Origin: Acanthochromis polyacanthus
Taxonomy: Eukaryota; Chordata; Actinopteri; Pomacentridae
Direction: 5' to 3'
Assembly: GCF_021347895.1 (NCBI RefSeq)
Contig: NC_067124.1
Span: 14,374,521-14,438,520 of the forward strand
Length of the DNA: 64,000 nt
Part shown: positions 1-13,403 of the stretch, one piece after another
Layout: each line of letters begins with the position of its first letter
How positions within the stretch are numbered: the first letter of the stretch is position 1
Position numbers and translations under genes: made by a program
The notes under the pieces: model-generated
Databases searched by the model: none
The model's input: only the letters and a program-made list of their open reading frames with translations
What the model was told of the DNA's origin: nothing

Positions 1-905
1 TGCTAATAAGCTTTTTGCATGTCTCCGCTGGGATTTTGTTCCTCTTTTGTGATGATCTCCAGGTCTTTGAGGTTGAACGGCTTCTTTCCCCTCACTCTGC
101 TCTTCAGCTCCCTCCACAGAAACAGGATTCAGGTCTGGGCTCTTGTGGGATCACTTCAAAATGTTGCCTTTGCTTTTTCTTGCCCATTTCTTGACCACTT
201 TGGCTGCAGGTTTCAGATCAATGTCCACTGCTGCCTAAGGCCAAGTTTGTTTGTTTTTTACTGCCTGATGTTTTCTTCCAGAATCTTAGTGTGGTCTTCT
301 TTACTCATGATGCTGTTTCACTCTGCCAAGGCTGCCTGGCCCATCAGCTAAAAACAACACCTCAAAGTATCACATTCTCACCACCATGCTGGACTATGAG
401 GATGGTGTTTGGGGGGGAGGTGAGTGCTGTGTGTGTCCAAACAGCTCCATTTTTATTTCATCTGACCACAAAACTGATGACAGATCTTTCTTTTTTGTCC
501 AAGTGAGATGCTGCAAAGGCTTGGCCAGCTTTTGCGTGTCTGTCTTGGAGAAGTGGTGTTCCCCTTGGTTGGAGATCAACCTCGTTTAGTGTCTGCTGGA
601 GCGTCTGATGGAGATGTTTGACCAGAATTGCTCAGATTCATCTGTGTAGTCTTGATGGTGACTCTTAGATTCTTATTGGCCTCCTGCGCCACCGTCGTTG
701 CCAGCACAGGGGTCACTTTTGGCTTCTCACCGCACCCTTTGAGATTTTTCACAGTGTGGTGCTCCTTGTACTTTTTTAATTATGCTTGGCACCGTGGCCA
801 CTGGAACCTGAATAAACCTGGATATGGCTTCATAACCTCCCCACTGTGTGAGCAGCCACTGTGCAACTCTATCCTCGGGATGGACCATAATTTTGGCCAT
901 TTTTA
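1..905 (-). pseudogene. Decayed Tc1/mariner transposase, left edge of window
   Basis: Read on the minus strand, this stretch gives broken pieces of a Tc1-type transposase in the correct order. Near 780-900 there is a helix-turn-helix-like start. Near 660-770 there is a KNLKGCG-like segment followed by PKVTPVLA. Near 430-480 lies the catalytic-D block VLWSDEIKMELFGH. Near 60-130 there are remnants of the C-terminal LWRELKSR-type block. Stops and frameshifts separate the pieces, so it is dead. The element may continue beyond the left edge, and I did not find its terminal repeats. It belongs to a different Tc1 lineage from the copy at 51714-53341. The motif order is seen directly; the family assignment is from knowledge of Tc1 proteins. 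Confidence 0.75.
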
Positions 906-950
906 CTTATTTTTTTATTATACACATGATGTGGTTGACTAATACTATTA

Positions 951-3900
951 ACTGACTACTGGATAAATTGATCTAAATTTATGGTTTATTAGAAAGTATT
1001 AAAACATGTTATCAATATTATGTAGAATGGTATAGGCTTCTGTTTTTCGGAAAAAAATTGCAAGCATTTAAGAGCTGTAAAGGTGTAAGTAATGTTCAAG
1101 ACAGCAAATTTTGAATATTTGTCAAAAAATAAATTAAAAAAAATAGAAGTAGCCTTACGACTGGTCAAATTAGAAAAACCACTGCAACTCAAAATTTAGC
1201 GTACATGTACACTGAAATAGCTTTGACTCATTTCTGTCATGTTCCGTTAGCTCACTAACTTAAGCTAAGAAGTTGTTTAGTTGTTTTTCCTTCTCACTTT
1301 TTCTCTGTCAGTTTTTAAAAACACTTCATAAAATCAAATACTGCGTGCACCATGTCACAACCCCCGTACTGTCAATACAAATGACATTTTAATAGGTTGC
1401 TTTCATAACCATTGTATCCAACATCATATACTTTGTGAGCATATTTTCGTGGTGCTGCAGAAACGTATTGACCAATCACGTAATTTCCAAACCCGTATTG
1501 ATGATACACATTAAATCATCAAACCACGGAGAATTTGACGCTCTTGATTAGATGATGACAATGTTAACAATGTGTTCATACAAAAGCCAATCTACGAGTC
1601 AGACTGTGAAACACGATGGAAAAACATTGTGAAAAAATGAATCGGGGCCACCTGCTCGTGGCTCTTTATCCTGGATATGCAGATCAGAGAATACCTGGGA
1701 GGGGAACTACAAAGCCCCGAGCCGGATCCATATGACCTTGATATATTGTACCAGCACAGTGTGAACACTAAAGCTCTTCTCAGCACATGACAACTTCGAT
1801 CTAATTGCTCACAGGGTGTCCAACTTAATAGCCCCCCTGTCTCCTCCAATTAATTGTGGAAATTTTCTAAATTAGCTCCTAATACCTTGTGACACGTTCC
1901 TGAAGGGAGCAGATTCCCTCTGATGTAGGGGGGGAAAGAGACGACTGCACACCACAGATTTTTCTTTGAAAATGATGCTTTTGACCAGCCAGTCACATCT
2001 GTCACGTACACGGCATTCTTTGCTGCAGAAAATCACGTCTCCCACAAGGAAATCCTTAAGACGTGGAATTGACGCTGGTAATATACTCTGTTGTATGCAG
2101 GATGAGGCTAACAAAGGACATGAGTGTGGTTTTAAAAACACACGGTGCATCATTGTAATTTCATCAGCTCTTGTAGCCTCAATCACAGCAGTCGTAAAAA
2201 ACTCCCACGCTTTTCTAAAGTCCCCCCAGGAAAATCCAGAGAAAAGAAACCCGCAACAGAACAGAGGAGCCTGCATGCTTTTGATGACTCCGGTTTGTGA
2301 GTGAGTAATTGGACTTCATAATTGAAACGGCATACGCAATATTTTATTTCAGGGTCCAGAAGAACTGAATCACATTTCTGCTCTGCCTTTGTCTTTATGG
2401 ACTTTCTGTCTTGGATTTTATAATACAGTATCAAACACAAACCAGCCACATGTCCTGCTGGTTTTATGTGGAACTGTAATATTAAGAATTTATCAAATAT
2501 TACAGAGAACTTGGCTTTGTTCTGACGTGCACATTTTTTATTTAAAAACCAAGAACATCACAGCAAATGCAATCAAGCCTTCACAAAAACCCATCAGATT
2601 TATTCAGACACTCTCCTCCAGTAGAAGCAGTGATTTGCTGTCCTTTATCTGTCTATCCATGAATGAAAACAAAAAAAGTTTTCTGTCACTGACTATCAGA
2701 TAATGTGTTCTTTAGCTCCCAGCTGCATGAAGCAACCTGGCGTTCGAGGACACACTTTGAAACAGACGGCTACTCGGCGCACTGATCCGAATATTTATAC
2801 TGCAACATTTTGAGAGACACATGGGGGAGGAAAAACTGCGGTTATGAGTCATGAATTAATATGTGACATTTCATCTTGTCAATGAAACGTTTGGGCATGA
2901 TGTACAACCGCTCCGTTAAGGACGGTGGTATAAATCACAGGACGCTGACATTTTGGATTTGTTATCACGCATGCTCTGCAGAAGGTTCAGCTCATTTTAC
3001 CATAAGACTGAAGGGGACGGGAAAGTGTGCCACAAATGATGCTATCTAAACATATGATTGAGCACATTTGCCCTGCGAGGAATAATTACATGGTCCTCTG
3101 TTGACGTTAATGTGCCACAGTGATGCCTGCAGCAGTCTGTGAAAGAGGACGGCTTAAGTTGTCCATTAAACAGCACACAGAGAAACTCATGGCGGGGATT
3201 TGTGTCAGCTAAACGGCAGGTCTAAACACAGATTTACTTATTCATGTGTTTAGTTGGCTTGTTTTTAGCTCCATTCAGCCTTTTGGGGACTAGCCGTGAA
3301 CTTAAATGTGTCTCTCTGGGAGGGCAGCTATTAAAGGGCAGTTCTGGTGTCAAGGATCATTGGATGTGTGTGTTTTGGATGATCTCAGGTCAAAAGACAC
3401 AACGACAGGAAGTCCGAGCTGCATTCTGAAACTCAGCAACATCTCAGCTTAATGCTTTTTCTTTTTATCCGTTCTTTTTTTGCAGATAATTGGGCTTGTT
3501 TGATTCACACGTATATAAATCCCAATGATTCGCACAGTTAAACAGACATTAAAGCATTCATTTTAGCTGTTTGCATAATGGCTGTGTGATTTGGCGCTCG
3601 TATGCAACATAATGCATGAAGTGGAGGCAGTTACCATCTCTTCAGATGTTACAGACAGTTTGATGGATGACCCAAACTGTCCCTGCAGTCTGCTAACACT
3701 TCTGTTGCTCGATTCGGTCGAGGCGTGTTCTCGGTCCACGGCAACATTGTAAGAACATGCGTTATCTCCTCCCAGTGAGGGTGCCAACTCAGAGCAGCCA
3801 TTTCACTCCACAAGGACACTGGATTCATATGCCTTTGTCTCATTGTGTTCCCGTCTTCACGCACACACTTTATTATACCTCAGTGCTTTTTATAAAAGAC

Positions 3901-6900
3901 AGATTTGATATGCTACATTAGTCTTGCTTTTGCCCTCTCCTAGCTGATTTCTGCTATCTGGTCACAAAACATTCAGGAGTGTGCGGTTATTTCTGAGCTT
4001 TGTGCCATTGTCTGCATCATTTGCTATCGATTTGCACAATTGGGGCCACGTACCGAAGGTCACTTTCTTTCTGCTGATGATTTTTAAATCCACTGCGCTG
4101 TTCAATAGCCGCTCCTGAATGCCTTTATGTCTGCTGGATGAGAACAGAATACAACAAAACCTCATTATTCTGGTCAAATATTTCCTAATATAATAACTGA
4201 GAAGAATGCAAAAATGTTAGTACAGATGTAAAATTTGGCTAAAATGCTCTACAGTTATAAAGAAAGAAGGAATGTATGGGCAAAACAGGCTTTTCAGCAG
4301 GTGAGACAGTCGCTCATCAAACTGCATGTTTGCAGCATGTGCTCGGCAGGTAAGTAGGTGTTGATTTAAGTTTTTTGGATGTGCTGGCTGCTCTCGTACC
4401 ATGACTAATAAAAGGTGCCATGTATGCTATTAGGATATGAATGTGAGCGTGCTGATTTATTCCCTGTATCATCCTGGAGGTAACACATTGTACAGACAGG
4501 GGAAAAACCTATTAGTAACAAGAGCAGAATCCTAGAATACTGTTCAGGATTTTTCACTCAGACTCTGCAGGTGCCCTGTTTTTGTTCCCTCAGCTGCCAC
4601 ATAGCTGTCGGCACCAAAGCAAGTTCAAGGTGCTTTATAGCTGCACTGGTCTTCATCCTCTGCTCCGCTGCAGACCTGCATTGTCCTTTGCCACCAGTTT
4701 ATTTATCATTTTTTGTCTTCCTAATGGTGATGCTGCCCTCCAATCCCACTAAAGAACACCTCACTGGACGTGCTTACATAAGCGGTTGCAAAACTCTGTT
4801 GCCTAAATACCTGAAGCTTCTTTCAGTAGTTTTTCAGAGTGCGTCAGAACTTTTTGTGCTATAAAAACCCACAGCTTTTCCTCAGGAATAATGAGCAGTC
4901 AGTAGAGAATGATTTAGAAGCATTGCAGTGCTGCTAGCTGTTGATCTGTCGGTGCCTTCATCTGTCTGCCTCTCCATCAGTCTGTCCATTTAGCATTAGT
5001 CCTGTCAAGATGTCTTCACAACTCCAGGATAGTTTAGCGGGAGGTTTTCTGTGCATATTGATTATCTGAATAGAAGGATTTTTGTGAGTCCGTCATCCTT
5101 CACCTAGTGCCACCACAAACTAAACATTTGCAGTGTTGAAGTTTTGGTCCATTGTTCAAAACACTGATAGCCTCTGGAAATAAATCCTAATGTTTCTGAT
5201 GACTCATTGACTCTCCCTTAACTGCCACCATTAGAGTAAGATCTCACACCAAACTCTGATATATAATGTGATGTGTCAGCTATTGTTCTTGTGCTAAAGA
5301 AAAAAAATCTCCTTTTTTTTCTGTTCAAGTATTACATGCAGGTCAAAGAAAGTCATTCCAGAAAGTTTCAAGGCCTATAAATTGAATTGCTACAAGGTTT
5401 TCTATTATCGCTGCATCCATAAGAAACTAAAGTATAATCCTATATATATAAACCTTACATGAATTCTGACTAATTGAATAATTTAAAAGTAGTTTATATT
5501 GTAGGTTTTGCATTCAGCAGCAGTGCTCGGCTAATCCTGTCCTCTTGGTTTGAAGAAATGGTCCCACTACTGTATGCGAGATTATTAACCAAGCAGCCTG
5601 TGTCATTAAACACAGAGGGGACAGGCTCACATTTGACCAGTGGATGGTGGCAGCAGTCGTTCCTCTTGTCAGAGCCATAGCAGCAGTGAAATGCCACTGT
5701 CAGTTATTGTTCTGCGGTTGTCATGGCTTATGTGAAATCCATTTTCTCTGTTTGAATACATTCTGTCAGGGAAGAAAAGACCCAAACTCAAATCTTCTCT
5801 GCCCAGTTTTTGACAGGGAGCATCTGACAGCAAATAGCTGTATGGCCTCTTCACAGATGAGGCATCCATCTGTCCTTGGACTGCCTGCTGTCTTTCACAA
5901 TGGCTTCATTTTCTTTACACTAGTTTGCAGTTCCTTTACCCTTGTTGCCTTGATCATCTGCCAGATTGCAGGAAAGACCGCCGCACTGTAATCTCAGGTA
6001 TTTGTACGCTATTTTGTTAGTGATTTGTTTGTTCTTGTTGCTGCAGGAACAGTGTTTATGCATTCCATATTACAAGTAATTGTAGAAAAAGGTAAACAAG
6101 AGAAAAGCACTGATTGCTTGTGAACAGACATAAATCGTCCTGTATTTGCCTTTTCGATGCAGCTTTCTATTTGTGTATGACAATAGCTGCCATTCATGTA
6201 GCAGTAAACATAATTTCTGAGACAGTTTCCACATAAAATCTCAAAATTAAAGGTTATGTCTGGGCAGGAATACGTAAGGAGGAGGAGACTTATCCATGAT
6301 GACGATTGCTCTCGACCCGGAGGGAATTCACAGAGCTCCAGCCTGTATTTGACCTGGCAGCGTGTACCCAGCCTGTCAGACACTGCCACGGCTTTGAAGA
6401 AACTTTCCCTCAATCCTTTCGCAGCATCATGACACTCCACTCCGCTGTGAATCAGCCCAAACATCCAAATCTCGCCATGCTAACGTCATTGGAAAACTAG
6501 CAGTCACAATGCGTTCCGATGGCCAGATCAGAAGTCTATGGAGCCTGATTAACTGGCTGAGTCTGGAAAAGCACAGACTTTTTCATGTTTAGACAAAGAA
6601 ACATGCAAAAAATTGTAATATCAGATGCTACATAAATTAAGTTAGCGCAGTCGAAAATTATAGCAAGAAACGGCTCAAAACTGTTCCATCACTGAAGCAA
6701 TCCACATCTATCTACCTACCAGTTAAATAAGGTGAGGGTCGATTCGATGACTACAATGCCTTAAAAACTCAACTTTTCACCAACAGTACCTCTGCGTTAC
6801 CGAAACTATTTTGAAAATTCAATTTGGTGACTCAGCTGTTGGAGAAAAGTTTATACAAAACTAGCAGCCTGCTATTGTGGCTGATTGATGCAATAATGAT

Positions 6901-8758
6901 TTTCATTTTTAGGGCTGATATTTAGCAGCACAATAGATAATGTTATATTTCAGACCTCTGAGCAAAATAAAAAGTTAATTTGATGCCATCGTTTAAAAGT
7001 AAAAAAGAGTGAGAGGGGAGTTGGAGAGCAAAAATTGCCAAAAACCTGTAGAATTTGTATGCTCCATACGATGGGACAGACATATTTTGTGTGTGTATTA
7101 TTCTCTCGTCTAGCACACCTTTCACCTGGGCGAGATTAGGTGCCAAAATTATTGATTTTATAGCCAGATAGATATGATTAATACAGAGTCTACAAAAGGT
7201 CACGGTGGGGATTTTTTTTTTCCTGATTACTTTCCGTTCCCTCGCCATAGGTTTTGCATTCCTCCTGGTCTGTATAAACTGTTGGTGTTCTGGTGCAGTC
7301 CAATAAGAGAAGCCGACTACAGATACTGAAGTGAGGACAGATGATGTGACACTTTACATGACGCATTTAGTGCTCATTACTCGTTTTAAAAGGCTGAACT
7401 CCAACAGTATCCAGCTGCTAGTTGTGAACTCGGTCTCAGCAGCTGTGGCTGGGTGTGATTATTGGTCAAACTTAAGCTGGTTCTGTGTTTCAGTCTATTG
7501 TGCCATGAATATGTCCAACTGTTTGAACCTGCACTGCCTTTGTGACCGATATTCTACCAACACACAAACAGGAGTTCAAGAATACAGTTTCAGTTCAGTG
7601 CCCACACTCAGCCGCTGCATGTAGTCAGTGTCACACCTATTAAAAATGAAGCCAGAATCGTAACAGCCAAAGCCCAGCCATGGCTGCAGCCACAATCACG
7701 CTGACAGCTGTGTCCTCCCAAAGCTGCAGTCATAATCACAGCTTGACTCTGTGCGGTTATTGAGAGAGCTGGTGAACCAGCTCCACTGGTTTTCTCTCTA
7801 AATGCAGTAGTGTGGACTTGTGCCTGGGCAGCCACAGCTGAGGATGCACCGACTCTGACTGTGGTCACGACCAGCAGCGATTTACTGTATAATACATGAT
7901 ACTGTGCTAAAATACAGCTCAGCGTTTCACTCTGGGTTACAAGTAATGTTATTGGAACATAATGCAAAAGTTATTGGTGAGGTACCAAAAAAAATCATCC
8001 AGTGACCTTTTGAAAGCATTTTTTTAGATGAACTATAATGTAGCATGAAACTATAAATAATGTACATTTTCCACTTAAAACTGAAGTTGTCTTCTTCAGC
8101 ACTTGGTTTGATCTCTGATACAATGACAGTTTTGTTCTTGCAGGTGCACAAGCAAACAGGATTGTAATTTTTAGTGTGAGGTGGCTTTGCTGCTGTATGT
8201 ATTAGCTGCTGGGTTAAAGATAAAGATTAAAATGACCTGAGTGATGATTTTCAGACCAGCTAGCCAGCATGGCAGAGGCACTGAAATGACCACAGGCCCC
8301 TGGCGTCATCGGCTTGATTGATTTAGCTTCACCGGCCTTTTCAAGCCAGTAGAACATAATTTTAAACAGCCTAGCTAGACCAGAGTCGTGCTCCAAAAAG
8401 AACTTGTGCCAGTAAACCCAGCAACCAGCACTCTGCAGCAGAGGTGTTTGCTCTGGTTTAAAAAAACTGTTTATTTAATTACCACTGACCCAGGGAAGAT
8501 TAGTGCGACCTTAGTTTCGCATCATTGGACCTCCCTCCACAACTCTGAGCCAGCACCAGAGAGAATAAACAAATAGGTAGAAATAATTGCAATAACTGAA
8601 AGTAAAAATAAAAGAGAACAAATGTTATCAGAGCCCTTAAAGGCAAATATCACCACTTGGCAGCCATTTTGGCATTCATTTCAGGTCAACAAGACCAGTC
8701 TTCTCTTTGTATGGATGGAAAAAGAGCCACAAGTGCAATTTCAATGACCCCTGAGTTA
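951..8758. other. Intergenic DNA, no gene supported
   Basis: AT-rich non-coding sequence. Open frames here are short, lack recognisable domains and show no splice-linked continuity. I see no tRNA, rRNA or transposase signature. Distal regulatory elements could be present, but the sequence alone does not show them. Confidence 0.6.
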
Positions 8759-8760
8759 TA

Positions 8761-9117
8761 CATTACTGCTCAAAAGTTTGGGGTCACCCAGACAATTTCA
8801 TGTTTTCCATGAAAACTCTCAGTTCTATTCATGTTCTAATATAATTGCACAAGAATTTTTTAGTTAGTCTTTGAACACCATTAGCTAACACAATGCAGCA
8901 TTAGAACACAGGAGTGATGGTTGCTGGAAATGTTCCTCTGTACCTCTATGGAGATATTCCATTAAAAATCAGCCGTTTCCAGCTAGAATAGTCATTTACC
9001 ACATTAACAATGTCTGGACTGTATTTCTGATTAATTTTGTTATCTTCACTGAAAAAACTGGTTTTCTTTCAAAAATATGGACATTTCTGAGTGACCTCAA
9101 ACTTTTGAATGGTAGTG
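8761..9117. mobile_element. Tc1-type MITE (357 bp) with TA target duplication
   Basis: The left end reads CATTACTGCTCAAAAGTTTG and the right end is its imperfect inverted copy, CAAACTTTTGAATGGTAGTG. Each end is flanked by a TA dinucleotide (8759-8760 and 9118-9119), as expected for Tc1/mariner insertion. The interior has no coding capacity but contains blocks such as ATTAGCTAACACAATG and CAGCCGTTTCCAGC that I recognise from a very common teleost non-autonomous repeat. It must have been moved by a transposase encoded elsewhere. Confidence 0.88.
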
Positions 9118-11520
9118 TAAATAACTACATGTATGGAATCAGCATTCAAATGATCATAAAAATGCTTTAAATGTTTGGTGACTTTGCCATGAGAGTGAGA
9201 TCTTAAGCCATTTTCCCCCACAGGTCATTCTTCTACTTTTGCATAAGTGAGGAAATAGAATATTGTCCATTTGCATTCTTCATATACATTTTTACATGCT
9301 ACAACTTTGGCATGTCATGCTAGAGCGCCTATAACAACAGATGATGTCAGAACGAATGATTGACTGATTCACGATGTCAGCTCATGCATTGAGCAACATG
9401 CAAGAAAACGTTTCACCTTGAAAGTCGCTGCAAGTTGCCTTAAAGCGGCTCATTGAATGAATTTTATTTATTAGTCTATACAATAGCGAGAAAAGATGAA
9501 AAGGCAGCTAAAACAGCTAAAAATGTAATAATAAACGCCATAAGAATCTCATTTATCGTTATGAATTAGATAAATTAGTTCTTTAATGTTTGAGCCACAA
9601 GTTGGTTGTAACACAGTTATTTGCAAAAATGTGTTAATGAGGGTATTTGCTTGAAGTCTGCGATATAAAAATAATGACGAATAACAAGACATTGAGACAA
9701 TATGAACTTAAACACTGAGATGAGAGTATTAACTTGTTCTTTGTTGATTTGTGAAGTCAGTTTACGGTGGTGTCAGTTATAGTTGACTAATGTATGCACA
9801 TTTGTCACCATGGGAACAGTGGTTACATAATACTAGAAATTTTATTTGTCTCCATACAGGTGTGGACCAGATGTGTTTCAATACTTAAATAGCACTACAC
9901 CCCTGGTTTCTGTTCAGAGCGGTGAGTCTCTCTGTAGAACATCTCCGGTGTTATGCAAGTAAGGTGTTGCTTTGGTCATTTCAAAGGAAACTCATTTCAA
10001 CATTTTCATATAATTTTATTCTCCACAGTTTGTGCTTGTGTATTTTGTTCCATTTGCCGTGTTAGATGTCCCATTGTGATGTGATTATTTTAAACTGAAT
10101 CTGTGAATTTGTTCATTTCACAGACTCCAAACAATGTTGGAGTAGAGCTCTTAATTTCCCTTTAACGTGGTTATTTTGAAGACGTTTTGTTACAGCAGCA
10201 CAGATGGGACATAACTTCATTATCGCAAGCCGTTTCAGTGGATGTAGTTTAGGTATGTCTGCGGCGTAGTTGATGATAATTAAGTTTCTCGTTGAATATG
10301 TTTGGACAGAAGTTTCTTCGAGATTCTTTATAAATCAGTAATGGGCTGCTCTCTGTAGAAGTGGCTAATGTAAACTCTGACTCTAAAAAGGATAAATTCA
10401 TCTGCAGTTTTATGCTCTCTGCTACAGCAGTGAAATATATTAAATCAACAATGGATAACAGTCATTTATTCAATAAATTATGTCCATTGAGTTAGTCTGA
10501 CTGCAGCTGTGCCTTTTGTATCGCACTCATTTGGTTAACAAGATAATACAAGTCCTTCTAAAAACCAAGCCAGTGCTGATTTGGTCCTCGAAGTCTGTCA
10601 AAATGTTGTGAAGACGGTTCATTTTGCTGAAATAATATTTCTTATTTGACAGAGCTGCACTCGCTGATGTTGTAAAATCCAGCACAGTTCATGGCGTCTC
10701 ATTATTTACAGTAACACATGCAGTCCCACTGTGTGCTGTGAGTCATTGTAGAACTTTCCCATCAGCCATACATCCTGGTGAAATTCTACATTACCAGCTT
10801 CTGGAGGGTTGTAAATTAGAAATGAAGAGGCATCTGGTGGCGCAGATCCCCGGACCGGTGCTGGGGCTCTCTGAGGCCACACAAACCACTATTTCAATTC
10901 TCCAAATAAATCCTTCTGTGTCCAGACCGGCCGGGAAGCAATAATTCACAACTGCGTGCAGTGGAAAGAGAGACTCACATGATGGCTACATCTCTCCTTC
11001 TCCAGTGACACCAGAACACTCCCCTCTGTGGTCTTCAGTCCCAAAAGCCCGAAAGAGCATCGTAGCAGTCTGACAAAACAGAGCTGTCACTATCTGTCTG
11101 CATCGAGACAGAGAACAGACTCAAACTATGTCTGTATTCCTTCCTGCCTTTTCTTTCTCCCTTCCTGTTTATTTTCCTTTGTCCTTTCTGTCTATATATC
11201 TGATAAACAAATACATGGATAGATAGAAACCCTGCAATTGTTCCTTTTCCTCTTTAATTTTTAGTTATCTTTTTATGATGTTGCACGTCACTTTTTTCAA
11301 TAAGGAATGCTGAATTCATGAAGCATTCAGCCTAAAATACAATTAATGTAGCCACAGTAAGTCTGCAATTATTTTCACATTAAAAAACATCAACTTTTTT
11401 GTGTTTTTTCTAATGAAAGATGTCAGTCTGATAGGATAACAAACAGTCTAATAATCTTTAATGTGTAAAGTTCCCCCTTTGAAAGAAATGCAACTATGAA
11501 ACCTTCAACAAATCACAGAG

Positions 11521-11595
11521 ATGGATGGATAGGTAGGTAGACAGGTAGATAGGAAGATAGGTGGGTGGATGGGTAGGTGGATAGATGGATGGAGA
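11521..11595. repeat. Imperfect GATG/GGTA tetranucleotide microsatellite
   Basis: The tract consists of GATG, GTAG and GATA units (GGATGGATAGGTAGGTAGAC and onward). It is imperfect, suggesting an ageing microsatellite. Confidence 0.85.
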
Positions 11596-11772
11596 GATCT
11601 CCTACTTACTTCCACCTCCATTCCTCTCGTCTTTCGCCTTTCTTTGTGGACACACTTTCTGCTCTGCACACATTCTGCTCCATGTTGCTCCAGCCTCATG
11701 TGTTGCTCCTGTTTGGACAGCACTGAGGCAATCAGATCTGTGTTAAATGCGGCCTCACGCTGGGCTCCACAC

Positions 11773-11942
11773 TGATTGGTGTGTCAATACAGGCTGGATT
11801 TCAACTGCCTGCTCAAATGTGACTTTGTTTGTTGTGCCGCCCATTCAAATCCGACGGAGATCTGATGAATAGGTGAGAGCAAGCTCATCAGATTTGAGCA
11901 GGCAGTGTAAACCGAGCCTGTGTTGACTGACACACCAATCGG
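11773..11942. repeat. Foldback (inverted-repeat) element, about 170 bp
   Basis: The left arm (TGATTGGTGTGTCAATACAG, later CTGCCTGCTCAAAT) is matched in inverted orientation by the right arm (ATTTGAGCAGGCAGT, later CTGACACACCAATCGG). The arms are about 55 bases with a few mismatches and a 3-base length difference. They enclose a spacer of roughly 60 bases. No coding capacity is seen. A MITE or foldback element is the simplest reading; I found no clear target-site duplication. Confidence 0.75.
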
Positions 11943-12205
11943 CGGAGAGCAGAATGAGAATCTGTGTTTGTTGCAGAAAAGCTGTCGGTGCCTTCAGATA
12001 TGACGTCCGTGCTGCTAAATCTTTATTTTGTTCTTGTTTGGAGTTATTCTTTATTTATTGCTGTCTAAACAGGAAGGAGCAATGTTCTCTCTTGTTTTTT
12101 AGCATCGCTTTGAAGGGAACAAGAAGATCACATGTAGGTGAAAGAAATGAAGGATTTGATCCAGCAGTTAAAATGAAGAGGCTCTCTGGAGGATTGGATG
12201 CTGCT

Positions 12206-12229
12206 GGGTGGGTGGGTGGGGAGGGAGGG
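12206..12229 (+). other. G-quadruplex-type tract
   Basis: Six runs of three or four G separated by single T or A bases (GGGTGGGTGGGTGGGG then AGGGAGGG). This fits the strictest G4 consensus with one-base loops. It lies about 1.1 kb upstream of the probable first exon of the TMBIM gene. Any role is inference. Confidence 0.7.
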
Positions 12230-13289
12230 AGGCGGTAGGGGGAGAAGAGTCACAACCAAATCACTGCAATTAGCACAAGAAGCACAGGAGACTAGTGCCC
12301 CCCAGTGTTAGCTTCACGTATAAATAGATTCCGCATGCTGCTGTGAAATGTCTGGATGAAACATTCACCTAAACCTCTTTTGCAATGTTCACTGATTTTA
12401 TATTTTTTGGTACCATTATCCTCAGAAGCCACACTTTTAATTCCATGTGTCTTCTGCTCTTTATTTTCCTTCAGGATCAAACCACAGACAGAGCAGCTGA
12501 GTGTCTGTGCATAAAGCTGCCGCTGTGTTGGATTCTTTTTGCTGAAATGCCATTTAGAGGTAAAGTATCTAACCATTATGCATGAGACCACTATAAATAT
12601 CACATTAGAACACATTATGTCTTGTGTAATCAAATGTAATCAAGACTAAGAAGTGGAAATGATGATGTACTTGAGCTGTGCTTTTTTCCTCTTAAATGGA
12701 TTCATCCTGGACTGCTTTCTGATTCATGGATGAAGTCTTCAATATAAACCTTTCAGTGGCAATTCTCCATGGAGAAGCACTAAGACTGTATTGACCTACA
12801 TTACTTCATGCATTTTTGGCATACGGTCTTCATGTCTTTAGCTATTCTTCCTCAGTCTTACTCAGTAGCAATAATCCCTTTGTATAGACTGGATTGATGG
12901 CAAACATACATCATTCATCGGTGTCTTTGTCACTGGATGGTTTCTTTAGCTTCCTGCTGTCAATGTGTAACCAAAGTGAACCAGAGAGGCCGTGTGACTC
13001 GCAGGATTTCACAGTCTGCCATTGTGCTGCACTTCCCTATTTTGTACAGTACCAGATGAAATGTTCCAGGCTGATCTCATGCAGCACTCTAATGACGTAT
13101 CATTATAGGAAATTGAAGTTCATCAACGACCAGTGTTAATTCCATCTAAATGCCAGCATTCAGGTGAAAGAAAACAGGTAAAGACACGATTTGCTCTGAC
13201 GACATGCCAGCATGGTTGGTTTGATGACATTTTCACTCCTTCATCTGAATGTCCCGTTGAGCCTAATGAGGGATACATCCTCTCCCCCT

Positions 13290-13403
13290 GGAGCTAAAGT
13301 CCTGCCTCTGTGAAGCAGCTGATAGCAGCTGGACTTTGGCCTGAAAGGGAACCAGCACAACAAGGAAAAGCAGCAGAGCAGATTCCTGACCGTCACCACA
13401 GAG
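13290..13403 (+). other. Probable 5' untranslated exon of the TMBIM gene
   Basis: A stretch ending CACAGAG followed by the strong donor GTAAGA at 13404. The next good acceptor (CTCCTCTTGGCAG, ending 14313) leads without interruption into the exon holding the start codon at 14359. The upstream limit is a guess because no TATA box or initiator is evident. It could also be a chance donor. Confidence 0.4.

Larger units (their letters stand above)
9120..13270. other. Intergenic DNA upstream of the TMBIM gene
   Basis: No protein gene is supported. Recognisable content is limited to the tetranucleotide tract near 11521, the foldback element at 11773-11942 and the G-rich tract near 12206, each listed separately. 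The promoter of the downstream gene probably lies near the right end of this stretch. Confidence 0.55.

Noticed and set aside
1872..2304. Overlapping open frames of 112-134 codons on both strands
   Set aside because: Mutually antisense frames with no recognisable motif; expected by chance in a region of this length.
6009..6464. 151-codon minus-strand open frame in the intergenic region
   Set aside because: Biased, cysteine-scattered translation with no family resemblance, no plausible promoter and no linked exons.
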